Assembly (NCBI RefSeq): GCF_009905375.1
Contig: NC_133648.1
Coordinates: 29,171,552-29,235,551, forward strand
DNA length: 64,000 bases
Reading direction: 5' to 3'
Source: Apium graveolens
Lineage: Eukaryota; Streptophyta; Magnoliopsida; Apiales; Apiaceae
The translations under genes and the position numbers were made by a program. The stretch's first letter is position 1. The number at the start of each line of letters is the position of its first letter. Of the stretch, positions 1 through 12,964 are shown piece after piece. The notes beneath the pieces are model-generated. The model searched no databases. It was not told the origin of the DNA and was given only the letters and a program-made list of their open reading frames with translations.

Positions 1-731
1 TCCTTAGTATATGATATGTAAATCTCTATCTCTAAGTACGTGACTTAGAAATAAGATTATAAGAATAGTATTGAAATTCCTAAAGGTCCCTAGTCAAGTA
101 TTATTGTTAATGGACGATAATAATATATTGAGACTAGTGTGTTTGTTGACTGATGATCACATCTCATTGATCATGGGTATGGTGATATCATAGTAAAAAA
201 CACAGGCACATGTACTAGATACATGGTGTTAGATTGACCCATTTTGAGATACTACATGTTTATAGTGTCATAAGTTAATCTCACAGTGATAATGATGCAT
301 TGGTCCTTAGACCTGAATTCATTATATTTCTATACGAGAATTGATACACTTTGATTCTATTTAAAGTTATCATTGATTGGATAATAATAAAAGTAAATAT
401 TGGGTATATGATGAATCGTATGAGAAATATGAATGATCTGGATGTGATTTAGCCCTCATATATTAAAGAGTGATATTTTTGGCCTCTTGATTGAGTGAGA
501 CTATAAAATGCATGGTCGTGCTAAAATACTGATTTGTTTAATAGTTTACTCATTAATCAAGGAAACCTGGATTAAACATTACAGAGGATTACACAATGCA
601 TACCTCGAAATTGATCTACAATATAAGGTTAAAGGAATTATATTACATTGTACATTATTCACGAAAAGTTTAATTAGATCACCAATTATTATTATTACTT
701 GGGTAACAATGATGTATTACTAGATACTGCT
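1..731. repeat. Unclassified AT-rich repeat H, left segment
   Basis: This stretch has no convincing gene. The only longer reading frame (508-723) has no recognisable domain and is AT-rich. The sequence stops at the left LTR of Copia element A. The text after A's right LTR (13769-14047) looks like its continuation, so A probably inserted here. The right segment ends in a TATA-rich, promoter-like stretch, which suggests that H is itself an LTR or LTR-like element. I do not recognise the family. Confidence 0.35.
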
Positions 732-1766
732 TGTTAGTCCCTAACAGTACAACACGAATTACACGGGGGGGGGGGGCTGGATGTAATTCTGGCTACTTTT
801 TGAGATTAATTAAAAGTGGTTCTAACTTAACAATATATAAGTGTTTGATTTGCAAAATGCGAAATGAAGAGTTAGATAAATCAAAACACAAGTAATTAAA
901 AACACAAGTCTTTAAAAACTTTCTGGTGGATTTGAATGTATCCACCATATATATATATATATATAAAGACCCATGTGAAGCTTGAATAGCTCACAGCTGC
1001 TTACAAATATGAACAACTAAACTTACAGAGAAATGCTACATGATACAGCTTACAATTGTTTCTCTGAGAATGTATTTGCTTAGTCTTCTCGTTGTTCTAC
1101 TTGCTACTCTTGGTTTATATATCACCAAGATTACATAGTAATAAGACAAGATAATAAAACAAAATCTATCAAGTCTAATACCATGCTGCTTCACTACTCT
1201 ATTCCAGCATCTTTGAATATCTTCATAATAGCATGGAAATGGTAATGCTTCTTTGTTCTCAAAAACCCAGTTGAATAGGATGCCACATTCCTTTTGCAAA
1301 CACTCGACGCATGTGACTGTGTTGTCACTGTCAACAGATGTTTGAATTGATCATTCGTCGGGTACATGATTATTATCCGTCGGGTTGCCTTGTTGATCAT
1401 CCGTCAGTAGCTTTGTTGATCATCCGTCGAGTAGCTATTTGACACTTGACTTCATTTTACTTATGCAGAATTACAAGACATCTTATATTTACAATTAATC
1501 AGCCTATTCTACATATCTAATTAAAGTCAACATGATTTATATGCTACTACAGAATCTATACAAAGGTGTTTGCAGAAATGTGCTAAATGACTTATTATTA
1601 CATAAGCTACTCACTCGATGGATGTCAAATCATCATCCGTCGGGACTATATTGAGTCATCCGTCGGGACTATATTTGGTTATCCATCGAGTGCTACATTT
1701 CACTAAATTGAATCTACTAAGGTGTTTTGTTAATGAAATCATCAAGTTGACAACATATTCCCAACA
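732..1766 (-). repeat. 3' LTR of element A
   Basis: This pairs with 12718-13768 along its whole length. It begins with TGTTAGTCC and ends CCCAACA on the plus strand. It contains a poly-G run near 765-775, a TA microsatellite near 947-965, and clusters of the word ATCCGTCG and its variants at about 1350-1430 and 1615-1690, in both orientations. Scattered substitutions and small indels relative to the partner LTR indicate an older insertion than element B. Confidence 0.9.
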
Positions 1767-1784
1767 ATCTCCCCCAATTTATGT
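1767..1784 (-). other. Polypurine tract of element A
   Basis: Directly inside the 3' LTR the minus strand reads AAATTGGGGGAGATTG, a purine run in the place expected for plus-strand priming. The same GGGGGAGATTG core abuts the 3' LTRs of B, C and D in this window. Confidence 0.8.
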
Positions 1785-3627
1785 CTACTAGAATTATAAC
1801 CATAAATTAAGAGAAACTTGATGATAACAAAACACTCTAAAAATACAGATTTAAAGAGTAGTTGATAAAACTGAAAAGTGTTGCATGATTTCCTGAAAAA
1901 TTTACAAGACAAAGTGTACAAAGATTTGCTCACAATTTTTTAAGGTGCTCCTCTAGTCTGAGCAGATTGATCTATTTCTTTGATTATCTGGATTTCTTCC
2001 CAAGTTTCCTATTATTTTCTTCTATCTGATTTCGGAGCTGTCTGTGGAATTCAAGTTCATCAGATTCTGAAAGATCCAGCATTCCTTGCATTTCCAGAAG
2101 AGTCTCATTGCTAGAGATGCTCAACTGGTCCTCTAATCTGAAGAATCTTCTAACTCCCTTATCATCCATGAATTCCATCAGCCAGTAGGGCCTTAGATGC
2201 ACTCTACTCCCTGTGTAAGGAATAGTTAAGGTCTTTGGGAGTGCATCTTTGGCTCTAATACTCCCCAGTTCTTCAATCTTCTTTAGAAATAGTCTTCAAG
2301 TTGTCACATTGAATCCAAAGTTCTTCTTGAAGGATGAATAAACTTTTATCAGTACAGATTGGCTCTCTTGAAGAATCCTGTGAAGTGGCCATGATATCTC
2401 TTTTCCTTCCTTGTACTTGATACTAACCTTTCAGGTAGATTCATGTAAGCATCAATCCGTCTAACTTCTTCCAATTCATCTATCTAAAGGTTTAGTTCAG
2501 ATAATTCCTTGATGTCACAGATGTACATGATATCTCCCTTGTTGATCTTGGTTTGAGATTTGGTTAGGGACTTGGATCTGAGAGTTGAGGGTTTCACTTT
2601 CTTGACTGCTCTGGTCTTTGTCTTCTTTGGCTTCATGAAATGAGGTAGATTGAGTTCAGGAATTGGTAGACTATCCCAGTCTATTGGCTCATCCTTTGGA
2701 ATGATAGGTTCACCATGGAAATTCTTGGATGAATCTATCTTGAATTCTTCATGTGCCACAGAAGGCATGGATGTTTGAGTTGTTGCAGAAGTAGACTTTT
2801 TGGGAAAATGATCTTCCAATTCCTTTTCATCAAAGTTCACTTTTCTCTTTCCATGAAGTTTGTATCTAAACCTTTTTGTCTGCTGTGATTCTTCTTGCAT
2901 TTTCAGATCCTTAGATCCAGTGGTTTCAGATGATTGTTCAGGAATTTGTTGTGTAGGTTTCACAGCTTGCAGCTTGGCCAAGATAGCAGCTTGCTCCTTC
3001 CTTTGTTTGAGTTTTTTAGCATCTAGAGCAGTTTGCTTCTTTTCTTGCTTCAATCTTGCCTTTTCTTCCCTTTTTTCTTTAGAAAATTGAGGGTGTCCAG
3101 CCACCACACAAATTTCCTTACCATTTCTGAAAACCTTGGCAATTCTCCTTTTCAATGCTGAATCAGCTGGATCCTTGTAGAATGCAATAGATCTTGACAA
3201 TATTTTTCTTCTCATCAGGCTTTGGTGTCTCATACACTGTGTCCAAAGGATTCTTTAGTGAAGATTTTGGATAGTTCACCTTTGGCTTCATGATTAGATC
3301 TGCCTTTGGAGATTTGATGCAGGATGTTTGGCCTCTTTCCACATTGTTCATGCTCATATCATTCACAGAAATTTTCCTGATTTGAGAATGATGAATGGCT
3401 GATTTTTCTGGCTCCTTTGCTAGACCAAACTTCTTTTGAATATCCTCATCAATTTTCTCCCAGTTTATTGGCCTAAACTGCTTCTTCTCAGTTGCTCTTA
3501 AAGTGGCTGCTACTTCATTGATCAAATCAATTCTATTCTTAGCTGGTGGCTTTGTGAAAGTAATTGTAGGCACAATTACTTTGCTAACTTGAATGTTGAG
3601 CTGTTTCTCCCCCTCACTTGAGCCTTT

Positions 3628-3650
3628 CTACCCCTTTTTGTTATCATCAA
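3628..3650 (-). other. Degenerate internal polypurine tract in ORF3 of A
   Basis: The minus strand reads GATGATAACAAAAAGGGGTAG. Compared with B and C, the core GGGGGAG has become GGGGTAG. A second GGGGGAG lies nearby at about 3607-3613. Confidence 0.6.
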
Positions 3651-4734
3651 GTTGTATGGGAGGGAGTCGAGCAGCCACCAACTGTTGGAGTAGAGCAGTC
3701 TGAGTTTCTTGATTGGTAAGTATCTTGGCCATTGACTTCTCTACAGCAGATAATCTTGAGTCCATGACCTCAACTTTCCTATTGAGATTAGCCTCCTTCC
3801 TTAGCTTTTGAACTATTTCAGTCATGGTGGTTGCAGGAAGTCTAGCATCCAACCTTGCTATGACATCTTGTTTTACTTCAGAAATTTCTTGCTTGATTTC
3901 ATCCACACTCTGACTGTGTTGGAGAGCTTGAATTTTATACAGCTGGAGTGCTTCAAGGTGTGCTGTAAGTAGCTTCTTTGTGATGGCATTAGAAGATGCC
4001 TGAATGGCTGCTTGGGTGTCATGAATTAGCTTGAATAGTGTTGATTGGAGATGTGAGTAGGAACATTCTTTTGTTAGCATCCAGGTAGGAACATCTGCAT
4101 CTTCCCCTATGCTCATGCTATCTTCCTCATCATCTCCACCAGCATCCCCAAAAGAATTTTCATCCAGTTCAAAATCACTGCCAATGGTAGAAGGCATAGC
4201 AGTGATTGCATCATTTGCTCTCTGTAAAGATTGTATAGTATGCACCAAGTTTATTATTCTTTCAGCCTCCTTATTGCCCTGTAGAGCTAGAGTTTGGTAA
4301 ACTGTAACAGGGTGAGTAAATATCTCATTATCAAGGGAAATAGAATCTATAACAACTTGATATTCTTGCTGAAATAGCCTTTTCCTTTCTGCATCATTGA
4401 CATTCATTGACTCACTTGCAATGGTTTCCATCATTATCACTCCTGTACCTGCATTTCTATCATGATCTCTCTTTTCTTGCATCAAGGTCTCACCTTGGCT
4501 CCCCACCCTCATACCCTCACCTTCACCATCTAAGGTGGGACTCCTCACACTCACTTTTGCCAGTCCTGAAGAAATGGACTGCATTGGATCATCACTCTTT
4601 TTCTCTCCTTTTTCCTGGAAGCAACCCAGACTCTCACTCAAGTCACTACCTTCCCTCAATCCTAATAGTGATTGCACAATTACTAAGTCATCTGCACTTG
4701 TGACTATAGATGAACTTTGGAGTTGTGCAGAGAC

Positions 4735-4856
4735 ACCCGACGGATGAGAAATATCCATCGGGGTAGTAATTTGGCTAACCGACGGATGACTGCTATTAGG
4801 CACATCCGTCGGGATACAATCACTACTCGACGGATGAAAAATATCCATCGAGTGAG
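4735..4856. repeat. CGACGGAT word cluster inside ORF3 of A
   Basis: Several copies alternate in orientation, for example CCGACGGATGAG followed by ATATCCATCGGGG, and CTCGACGGATGAA followed by ATATCCATCGAG. The pairs can form short hairpins. They lie in a Ser/Pro-rich, probably disordered part of the protein. Confidence 0.8.
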
Positions 4857-6600
4857 TAGAAATAAATGAGTTTAGAGTGGAGACTATTGTGGACTCTATG
4901 CAGATTGAGGAGAATTTTGGCACAGATGTCTCAACAGTCTCAGAAAGAAATGGCAAGTGAGCCAACAAATCATCTAGAAGATGATGCTCACTTGCATGGA
5001 TTTTTGGCTTCTCCAACAAAGTTAAAGATGGAGAATATGTTTGTGATGTTTGAATCATGTCAACATCCAAAAATTGTGTGGGAGAATTTGGTATTTGAGG
5101 TGTTTCAATTTGTACAGATTTTGGCTGTGACTCCACATTTATTGAAGCCACATCAATTTGACTTTGAGATGGTGCTGTGACTGGGTCTTTAGCTCCAATT
5201 TGCACTGTATGTGTACCCTGTGCATCCCCAAGGGTTTTGGATTTCTTCTTTCTTGTGTAGGTTTGTTGTGAACTTGTGTCCCTACCCCTCTTGGCATGTG
5301 CTCTTGGCTGAGAGCTTGTTTCAATGGTAACATCCTTTTGGGAGGATGAAACCAGTAATGAGCTAATGTCCTTATTAAGCACTGCAGTTTGTTGAGAAAC
5401 TGCAGTGTGGCTAGGCTGAGAAAACTAACCTCTCCAACCTTATCCTTAGGGCTTCTTTGATTTTCACCCTGTCCCTCATCAGTCTTTCCCACCTTCACAC
5501 TCCCCTCTTTGTGTTTACTGGATTTTACAACTGGCATCTTTTTAGAGACACCAGAGGAGGCTTTCTTTGTCTTTGATTTTGAAACTTTGGATTTGGTAGC
5601 TTGGGTAGGCATCTGTCTGGTCATTGACACAGATGCCACTGCTACACTAGAAGGCAAAGAAATGATTGAGGTTGGAAGAGTAGAGACAGTTGAGATTAAC
5701 TCACTTACCTGAGGTGCCTCAATTACTGGAAAGTAGAAGAGTGGCACCTCTTTGTGGTGGTTTGCTCTGTTTAAATCTGCAATAATTCTTCTTTCTTGAA
5801 CCCAACAATCTAACTTGTTGGTTGGGTTCTCAAGCACAATGTCCTCAGAGAGGTGGTTAGCAAGCATCATGAAAAATCTAGCATAATAAACATTCTTACC
5901 CCTCTTATTAAGCTCCCCTAACTTAAACCCCAACTCAAATAAGACTAGATCACTAAAGTTGAAGAATTTATCAGCATGTAAAGCATGTTGAGCATGAAGA
6001 TATTAACTGAATCAAAATTGCTAATTTTACCAGAAAATACTTTAGTAACTACATCACACAGATAACTTCATTCCTTCCTAAGACCCAACCTCCTAATTTC
6101 ACTAAATTTAGAAGTAGAGAGTGTATAACCCATGGAATTAAGCATATTAACAATGTCAGTGTCTATGTGTGGAGAAGTTACAGTATTATCAGGAAACTTG
6201 AAGCATGCTTTAACAATATCACTATTAACACATAATTCCTTACCTTTAATCGTGAACGTGATGGTCTTGTCGGTTGAGTTGTACACTGTAGTTGTCCACA
6301 TTTCTTCAACAACCTCACAGTAAATGGTGGGTGATTCCAGCATGGCATAATTGAGTTTGCAGTTCTTCACAAAATCCATCATTTTGTGGTAATCGCTAGA
6401 TTGTTGAATCCTCTTGTTCACTAGAGCCGTGAAATTGTTCTTCTCATAGATAAAACCAGTTTGAGACATGATTTTGACGACTGGTGCCATTGTTAGAGAG
6501 TAAGAACTTGTAGAGAGAGAGAGTAATTGCTTTTGAGAAAGAGAGAAGTTAGAGCAGATGAATTGAGAGTGATAAAAGAAAAGTAATGAAAATGAATTTT

Positions 6601-6616
6601 GCTTTTATACTCTCTC
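6601..6616 (-). promoter_or_regulatory. Probable internal promoter TATA box for ORF3 (A)
   Basis: The minus strand reads GAGAGAGTATAAAAGC, about 115 bases upstream of the ORF3 ATG at 6490. A near-identical box lies at nearly the same distance in B (26771-26790) and G (62641-62660), inside an otherwise poorly conserved spacer. Confidence 0.5.
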
Positions 6617-6710
6617 AAAAATAACTGTAAAAAATAGTAAAGTAAAATAAAGTGACCAATAAAAATTGCCCAAAATAGCCGTTTAAAAATTAAATGTAAA
6701 AATTCCATTA

Positions 6711-6925
6711 CTTATCCGTCGTGTTATGCTTACAAACTGTAAGTATACCCGGTGGATAATGTTCAGAAAATCAACGACTAAGAATGAGACAATTCGACGG
6801 ATGAGGATAAATCAGTTATCCGTTGAGATATAAAATATTCCAGAAAAATAATTGATTTTCTTGACAAATTGTATATCGACGGATGATCGAACTTGATGGA
6901 TAATGATCATCCGTCGGGATGTAAA
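6711..6925. repeat. CGACGGAT word cluster in the pol-ORF3 spacer of A
   Basis: Copies and one-base variants of ATCCGTCG and CGACGGAT occur in both orientations, for example at 6714-6722, 6792-6800 and 6908-6918. This region is non-coding. The equivalent spacer of B carries the CAACGGAT variant. Confidence 0.75.
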
Positions 6926-7011
6926 TTTTGACTTAGCCAAAATTTCATCCAAGACTAAAAAATTAATTAAATTTCTGGCTGCATTACAACTTGCAAAATA
7001 TCTGAAAAGAT

Positions 7012-10000
7012 TCAAGAGTAATTAAGCATACCTAACTCACTTACCAACCTTGAAAAGGTGGATTCATCCAGTGGCTTGGTAAATATATCTGCAAGTTATT
7101 TTTCACTTGGAACAAAATGTAGTTCCACAGTACCATTCATCACATGTTCCCTTATGAAGTGGTACTTGATGTTTATGTGCTTTGTTCTTGAATGATGTAC
7201 TGGATTTAAATGATGGAAATTGCACTTGTGTTATCACAGAAAATAAGAATTCTTTCCACTTGCAGACCATAGTCTAGCAATTGGTTTTTCATCCACAAAA
7301 TTTATGCACAGCAACTGCCAGCAACAATATATTCAGCTTCAGCTGTAGAAGTAAAAACTGAATTTTGCTTTTTACTGAACAAGACACAAGCTTGTTTCCT
7401 AGAAATTGACAGGTTCCTGTTGTACTTTTTCTATCAATTCTACAACCTGCATAATCTGCATCTGAATAACCAGTTAGATCAAAACCAGAATCTCTAGGGT
7501 ACAAATGCCAAGTTTTGGTGTTCCCTTGAGATATCTGAAAATTCTCTTAATAACTATTAAGTGAGATTCTCTAGGATCGGCCTGAAATCTAGCACAAAGA
7601 CATGTAGCAAATATTATATCTGGCTTACTAGCTGTTAAGTACAGAAGTGAGCCAACCATGCCCCTATAACTTGAAATATCCACAGACTTTTCAGTGGTGT
7701 TTAATTCAAGCTTAGTTGCAGTGGCCATGGGAGTTTTTGCAGATGTGCAATCCATTAGATCAAACCTCTTTAAAAGATCATGAATGTATTTAGTTTGACT
7801 AATGAATATTCCATCACTAACTTTCTTAACTTGTAAACCAAGAAAGTAAGTCAGTTCTCCCATCATGCTCATTTCATACTTACTTTGCATCAATTTGGCA
7901 AACTTTTTGCAAACTTTTTCATCTGTAAAGCCAAAAATAATGTCATCTACATAAATTTGAACAAGTATGCTAGAGCCATTAACATTTTTAAAGAATAAAG
8001 TTTTGTCTACACTACCTCTAATGAAGTGATTCTCTAAAAGAAACTTTGACAAAGTGTCATACCAGGCTCTAGGTGCTTGCTTCAATCCATAAAGTGCTTT
8101 CAAAAGATAGTATACATGATCAGGTAGATTTGGATCTTCAAAAACAGGAGGCTGACTGACATAGACTCCCTCCTCCAAATCTTCATTTAGAAAGGCGCTC
8201 TTGACATCCATTTGATAGACCTTGAAATTGGCATGGGCTGCATAGGCTAAGAAGATTCTGATGGCTTCAAGTCTTGCAACAGGAGCAAAGGTTTCATCAA
8301 AATCTATTCCTTCTTGTTGACAATAGCCCTTAGCAACCAATCTAGCTTTGTTCCTGACTACTATGCCATTTTCATCCATCTTGTTTCTGAATACCCATTT
8401 GGTGTCTATAGGATTCTTCCCTTTAGGCTTGGGTACCAGCTTCCAAACATTGTTCCTTTCAAATTGGTTTAGCTCCTCCCGCATAGCTAAAATCCAATCA
8501 GGATCCAACAAAGCTTCTTCTACCTTCTTTGGTTCTTCCTTAGAGAGGAAGCTGCTATATAGACATTCTTCTTGAGTTATTCTCCTGGTTTAAACTCTAG
8601 AAGATACATCACCAATGATGAGCTCAAAGGGGTGATCCTTTGTCCATTTCCTTTGTTGAGGTAGATTAGCTCTAGATGAAGAGGCCTCATTGTTGCCTTG
8701 ATGTGTGATTGAGTTTTGATTATTGGAAACTCCCCCTGAGTTTGTGAATCTTTGATTTGAGAGAGGGGAATTTTCTGTAAGTGATCTATTTTGACTTTCA
8801 TCTTCTTTTGATGACCCAACGGATAGTGAATTTTAAGTTCCGACGGATGAAGCTGATTGTCTCGATGGATGATGCAGATTGTCTACCGACGGATGAGGCA
8901 TTTTGTAACTCGATGGATGGTGAGTTATTAGCTTCATTGGTTGTAGATTTTTCTGCACTATCCTTATTAGTAGTTTCTTGATCACTTTCATCATCACTGT
9001 CATCACTAACCATCTCCACATTGTCAAAGTTGAGGCTCTCATGGTAATCTCCATCTTGCAGTCCTTCAATCTTTTTATCATCAAACACATGTATTGATTC
9101 CATAACAAAGTTGGTTCTCAGATTGTAGACTCTTTATGCTTTACCAACATCATATCCAACAAAAATTCCTTCATTTGCTTTAGCATCAAACTTCTCATTC
9201 TGATCAGTTTGATTTCTCAAGATATAATATTTACAGCCAAAGACATGAAGAAAGTTTAGAGTTGGCTTCTTGTTCTTGAACAATTGGTAGGAAGTCATGC
9301 ATTTTTCCTGATTAACCAAAGAAATATTCTGAGTGTAGCATGCAATATTTACAGCTTCAGCCCAGAAATATGTTGGTAACTTTGATTCTTCAAGCATTGT
9401 CCTTGCAGCTTCAATAAGTGATCTGTTCTTTCTTTCTACTACTCCATTTTGTTGTGGAGTTCTTGCTGCTGAAAACTCATGCATAATCCCATTCTCTTCA
9501 CAAAATACTCTCATAACAGAATTCTTGAACTCATTTCCATTGTCACTTCTGATTCTTCTAACTTTGAAATCAGGATGATTGTTGACTTGCCTTATGTGAT
9601 TGATGATGATTTCACTAGCCTCATCTTTAGACTTTAGGAAATATGTCCAAGAGAACTTTGAGAAATCATCTACAATTACCAGGAAAAATCTTTTCCTTGA
9701 GATGGACAACACATTGACTGGTCCAAACAAATCCATGTGTAGCAATTGCAAAGGTTCTTCAATTGTTGAATCAAGCTTCTTTCTGAATGATGCTTTGATT
9801 TGTTTTCCCTTTTGGCAAGCATCACACAGTCCATCCTTAAAAAACTCCACTTGAGGAATACCTCTAACCAGTTCTTTCTTTACAAGCTCATTCATGGTCT
9901 TGAAGTTTAAATGGGATAGCTTCTTGTGCCATAACCACTTTGTTGTTCCTCTTCTTTGTCACAACACAGGCTTTTGTAGTGAAGGTTACTGAATTGCCTT

Positions 10001-10244
10001 TATCACAAAGCTGGCTGATACTCAACAAATTGTGTTTGAGACCATCCACTAAGGCAACCTCCTCAATGATGACATTGTCTTTTGAAATCAAGCCATATCC
10101 CACAGTATAACCCTTGCTGTCATCTCCAAAAGTAATACTTGGGCCAGCTCTTTCCTTGAACTCTGTGAGCAGGGTAGAATCTCCAGTCATGTGTCTTGAA
10201 CAACCACTATCCAAGTACCACAGATTCTTTCTGTTTCCTTGCAC
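7012..10244 (-). pseudogene. pol: Copia pol polyprotein of A, broken
   Basis: This is a polyprotein with protease, integrase, reverse transcriptase and RNase H, all of Copia order. The protease motif [11 protein letters not shown] lies at the start (9888-10244). Integrase is at 9134-9895 with [21 protein letters not shown] and [13 protein letters not shown] is at 7474-8511 with AFLNE and YVDDIIFG. RNase H is at 7289-7504 and onward with YSDADYAGC. Frameshifts separate these blocks. The RNase H region has a TAA where related copies have a Gln codon (CA-TAA-ILW), and element G shares that stop. The IN-RT linker (8820-8925) carries CGACGGAT words. Confidence 0.9.
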
Positions 10245-10258
10245 ACATTAAAATCAAA

Positions 10259-12657
10259 TCAATTTGATTTTGGTACCCAAGTTTCCTTGGATCCTGCCTT
10301 GTTAGATTTCTTCTTTTGTTTCTTAGGTTTGATCTCATTTGACTTGGGGATTTCAGATTCATCCTTAGTCATCTGAGTTTGACCTTTGAAACCATTCATT
10401 AAACAGAATTATCATGCACATTTTGATTAACAGGGAATGGCATGCTATTTGCAAACATGTTATTCCAGTAGGGCATGCTAAATGGCATTTGGGGCATATT
10501 AAATGCAGCATAATAAGGATTAGGTGCAAATGGCATATTAGCAAATTGTGCATTCATATTATGTGTAGTCATAACTTTCAAAGGCATAGAAGGCATAACA
10601 CTCATGTTGGGAAAAGAAAGTGGTGCAGTCATGGAAGTAGTCATGGCAAGTTTGCAATTAACAGACAGATGATTGACACTACTACACTTAACACAAATTT
10701 TTCTAGGAACATACTTATCAGGTGTGTAGTTGTTATGTTTGTTAATCCCTATTTTCCCATTTCTATTGTTTTTCTTTTTAGCCTCTGTTTTAACCTCAAT
10801 CTTTTCTAGTCTGTCATTCAATTGCTTGTTGGACAGATGACCAACATTCACTTTCTTCTCCTTCTTCACTTGACTAGATTCACCTGAAATAAAGTTTTTA
10901 GAAACTGATCCATATTTTTCATTTAACTTGGCAAGTTTGGCTTTACTCACAGGTTTGCTCACAGCCGACGGATGATGATTTATGTCACTCGATGGATAAC
11001 CTTTTTGATTATCCGACGAATAACCCTCATCATCCGTCGAGTCTACATCTGTTAGCAATCCTTCAACCAAATTGGATTCTAGCTTCTCTTTACTCTTTTT
11101 TTAGGCTACATCACAGAAGGACTCAATACCTTGAACTTTGGTGATTTGAGCATGGACATCTCTAGATGATTTCCATGCCTTAATCACCTCCTATTCACGA
11201 TCAAGCTTCTTCTTCAAAATTTCTTCTTTCTTCAAGGACTCAGTTAATTCATCCTTAGCAATCTTACATTCTATTCTCAATTTTTCAAATTCAATAAACT
11301 GAGACTCTAGCACATTATTCTTCTCACTTAAAAACAAATTGTTTTATTTGATTTTAGCATTTTCCTTAGTGAGGGACTTAAGTGTAACACGCAAATGATA
11401 TAATTCTGTAGACATGTCATTTATTGCATCATTACACTCAGCTTTAGATAAATGTGCAAGGTTAGTGGTGATTACCTGATTACTTAAAGAACTTGTCTCT
11501 GTTTCATCAGACTTGGCCATTAGGGCTAGATTTACATAGATGACACCTTCTTCTTCATCTAGACCATCTGCTGCCCAATCATTTTCTTGTGTAATAAAAG
11601 CCCTTTCCTTTTGTTTGAGCAACTCAAAATACTTCTGTTTATAATCCACAGGCTCAAACTTTTTCTTGCTGGAATCTAACTTTCTACACTCACTGGCAAA
11701 GTGCCCTGCCAAGCCACATTTAAAACATTTGAATTTTGATTTATCCACAATGTTTCTATTTGGCTTAGCTGCTCCAAAGTTCTTCTTCAACTTGAGCTTG
11801 GCAAATCTTCTGGAAAGAAATGCAAGATGTTCATCAATATCATCCATATCATCTTGGCTCAAAGAATCTTCATTTTCTGCTACCATCCCCTTGCCCTTGT
11901 TTTTACAGACCTTTGAAGTAGACTCAACAACTTCTATCTTTATCTCCTTCTCTTTCTCTAACTCAGTAACCAGTGCAATGGGCCCTCCTTTCTTTCTCCC
12001 TTTCCCCATTCTTTCATCTTGCTCTATTTCAAGCTCATAAGTCTTTAGAATGCCATACAGTCTCTATAGTGTAAACTCCTTGTATTCTTGTGAATTTCTC
12101 AAGGAGACTGTCATTGATTTCCATTCTTTTGGAAGGGATCTCAGGAATTTGAGGTTAGAGTCTTTGGTTTGGTAGACTCTTCCATGCAACTTCAGAGCAT
12201 TTAGTACCTTTTGAAATCTACTAAAGATATCAGTGAGAGTTTCACATTCTTCATAGTGGCAATGCTCATATTGCTGAATCAGTAACTGTATCTTGGTTTC
12301 TCTAATTTGTTCAGTGCCATCACAGATTATTTGAATGGTGTCCCAAACCTCCTTGGCTATCTTGCAATTGATGATGTTGTCAAACATGTCACCATCAACT
12401 CCATTGAATAAAATATTCATGGCCTTCTTGTCTTTCCTGACTTGTTCAATATCGGGATCTGACCATTCATGCCTTGGCTTGGGAACTGATGGCTCATTTC
12501 CAGTTCTAGCTCTCATTGGTACATGAGGACCTCTCTCTATGCAATCCACGTAGGCCTCATCTTGAGAAAGTAAATGAAAATGCATCTTTACCTTCCAGTG
12601 ATGGTAATTATCTTTGTCCAGAAAAGGAATCTTGACTCCAACATCCTTCTTGTTCAT
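10259..12657 (-). pseudogene. gag: Copia gag of A, broken
   Basis: The gene starts at the ATG at 12657 (MNKKDVGVKIPFLDKDNYHHW). It aligns with the intact gag of B (30561-32975) but is split by stops and frameshifts into 12064-12657, 11344-12009 and 10399-11070. It keeps the first CCHC knuckle (CFKCGLAGHFASEC) and the second (CVKCSSVNHLSVNC). A cluster of CGACGGAT words lies at 10965-11045 within the coding region. The expected end (WVPKSN then TGA) is at 10259. Confidence 0.88.
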
Positions 12658-12703
12658 CTTGCTGTTTGTTGTGATCTTTAAACTCTTTGTGCTTCAAGAG
12701 CTT

Positions 12704-12715
12704 GCTCTGATACCA
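12704..12715 (-). other. Primer-binding site of A (initiator Met-tRNA)
   Basis: TGGTATCAGAGC on the minus strand, two bases inside the 5' LTR. This is the standard plant Copia match to the 3' end of initiator tRNA-Met. Confidence 0.9.
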
Positions 12716-12717
12716 AT

Positions 12718-12928
12718 TGTTAGTCCCTAACAATACAACAAGAATTACAGAAGGGGGGGGGCTGAATGTAATTCTGGCTACTTTTTGAGATTAATTAAAA
12801 ATGGTTCTAACTTAACAATATATAAGTGTTTGATTTGTAAAATGCGGAATGAAGAGTTAGATAAATAAACACAAGTAATTAAAAACACAAATCTTAAAAA
12901 CTTTCTGGTGGATTTGAATGTATCCACC

Positions 12929-12964
<36 letters not shown>

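Larger units (their letters stand above)
1984..6490 (-). pseudogene. ORF3 of element A, broken
   Basis: This is the third ORF, downstream of pol. It starts at the ATG at 6490, in an AACAATGGC context, with the conserved opening MAPVVKIMSQ. It is split by frameshifts and stops into pieces at 6068-6490, 5139-5933, 3628-5382, 3163-3573, 2484-3233 and 1984-2202. The N-terminal part resembles the intact B copy (22160-26665). The middle is Ser/Thr-rich with a coiled-coil stretch near 3700-3950. The C-terminal part keeps WLMEF and DDKGVRRFFRLEDQL. At 4735-4855 it carries CGACGGAT words in both orientations. The internal polypurine-like tract has changed from GGGGGAG to GGGGTAG, which makes a stop at 3628-3630. 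The function is unknown. It occupies the env position of some Sireviruses, but no membrane segment is evident. Confidence 0.8.

Noticed and set aside
508..723. 71-codon ORF at the left edge
   Set aside because: AT-rich, no domain and no promoter or homologous copy in the window.
2860..3090. Plus-strand ORFs opposite ORF3, pol and gag of A, B and G
   Set aside because: They mirror conserved minus-strand coding sequence and have no features of their own.
12931..12962. TA microsatellite in A's LTR
   Set aside because: Ordinary simple repeat near the LTR promoter; length varies between the two LTRs.
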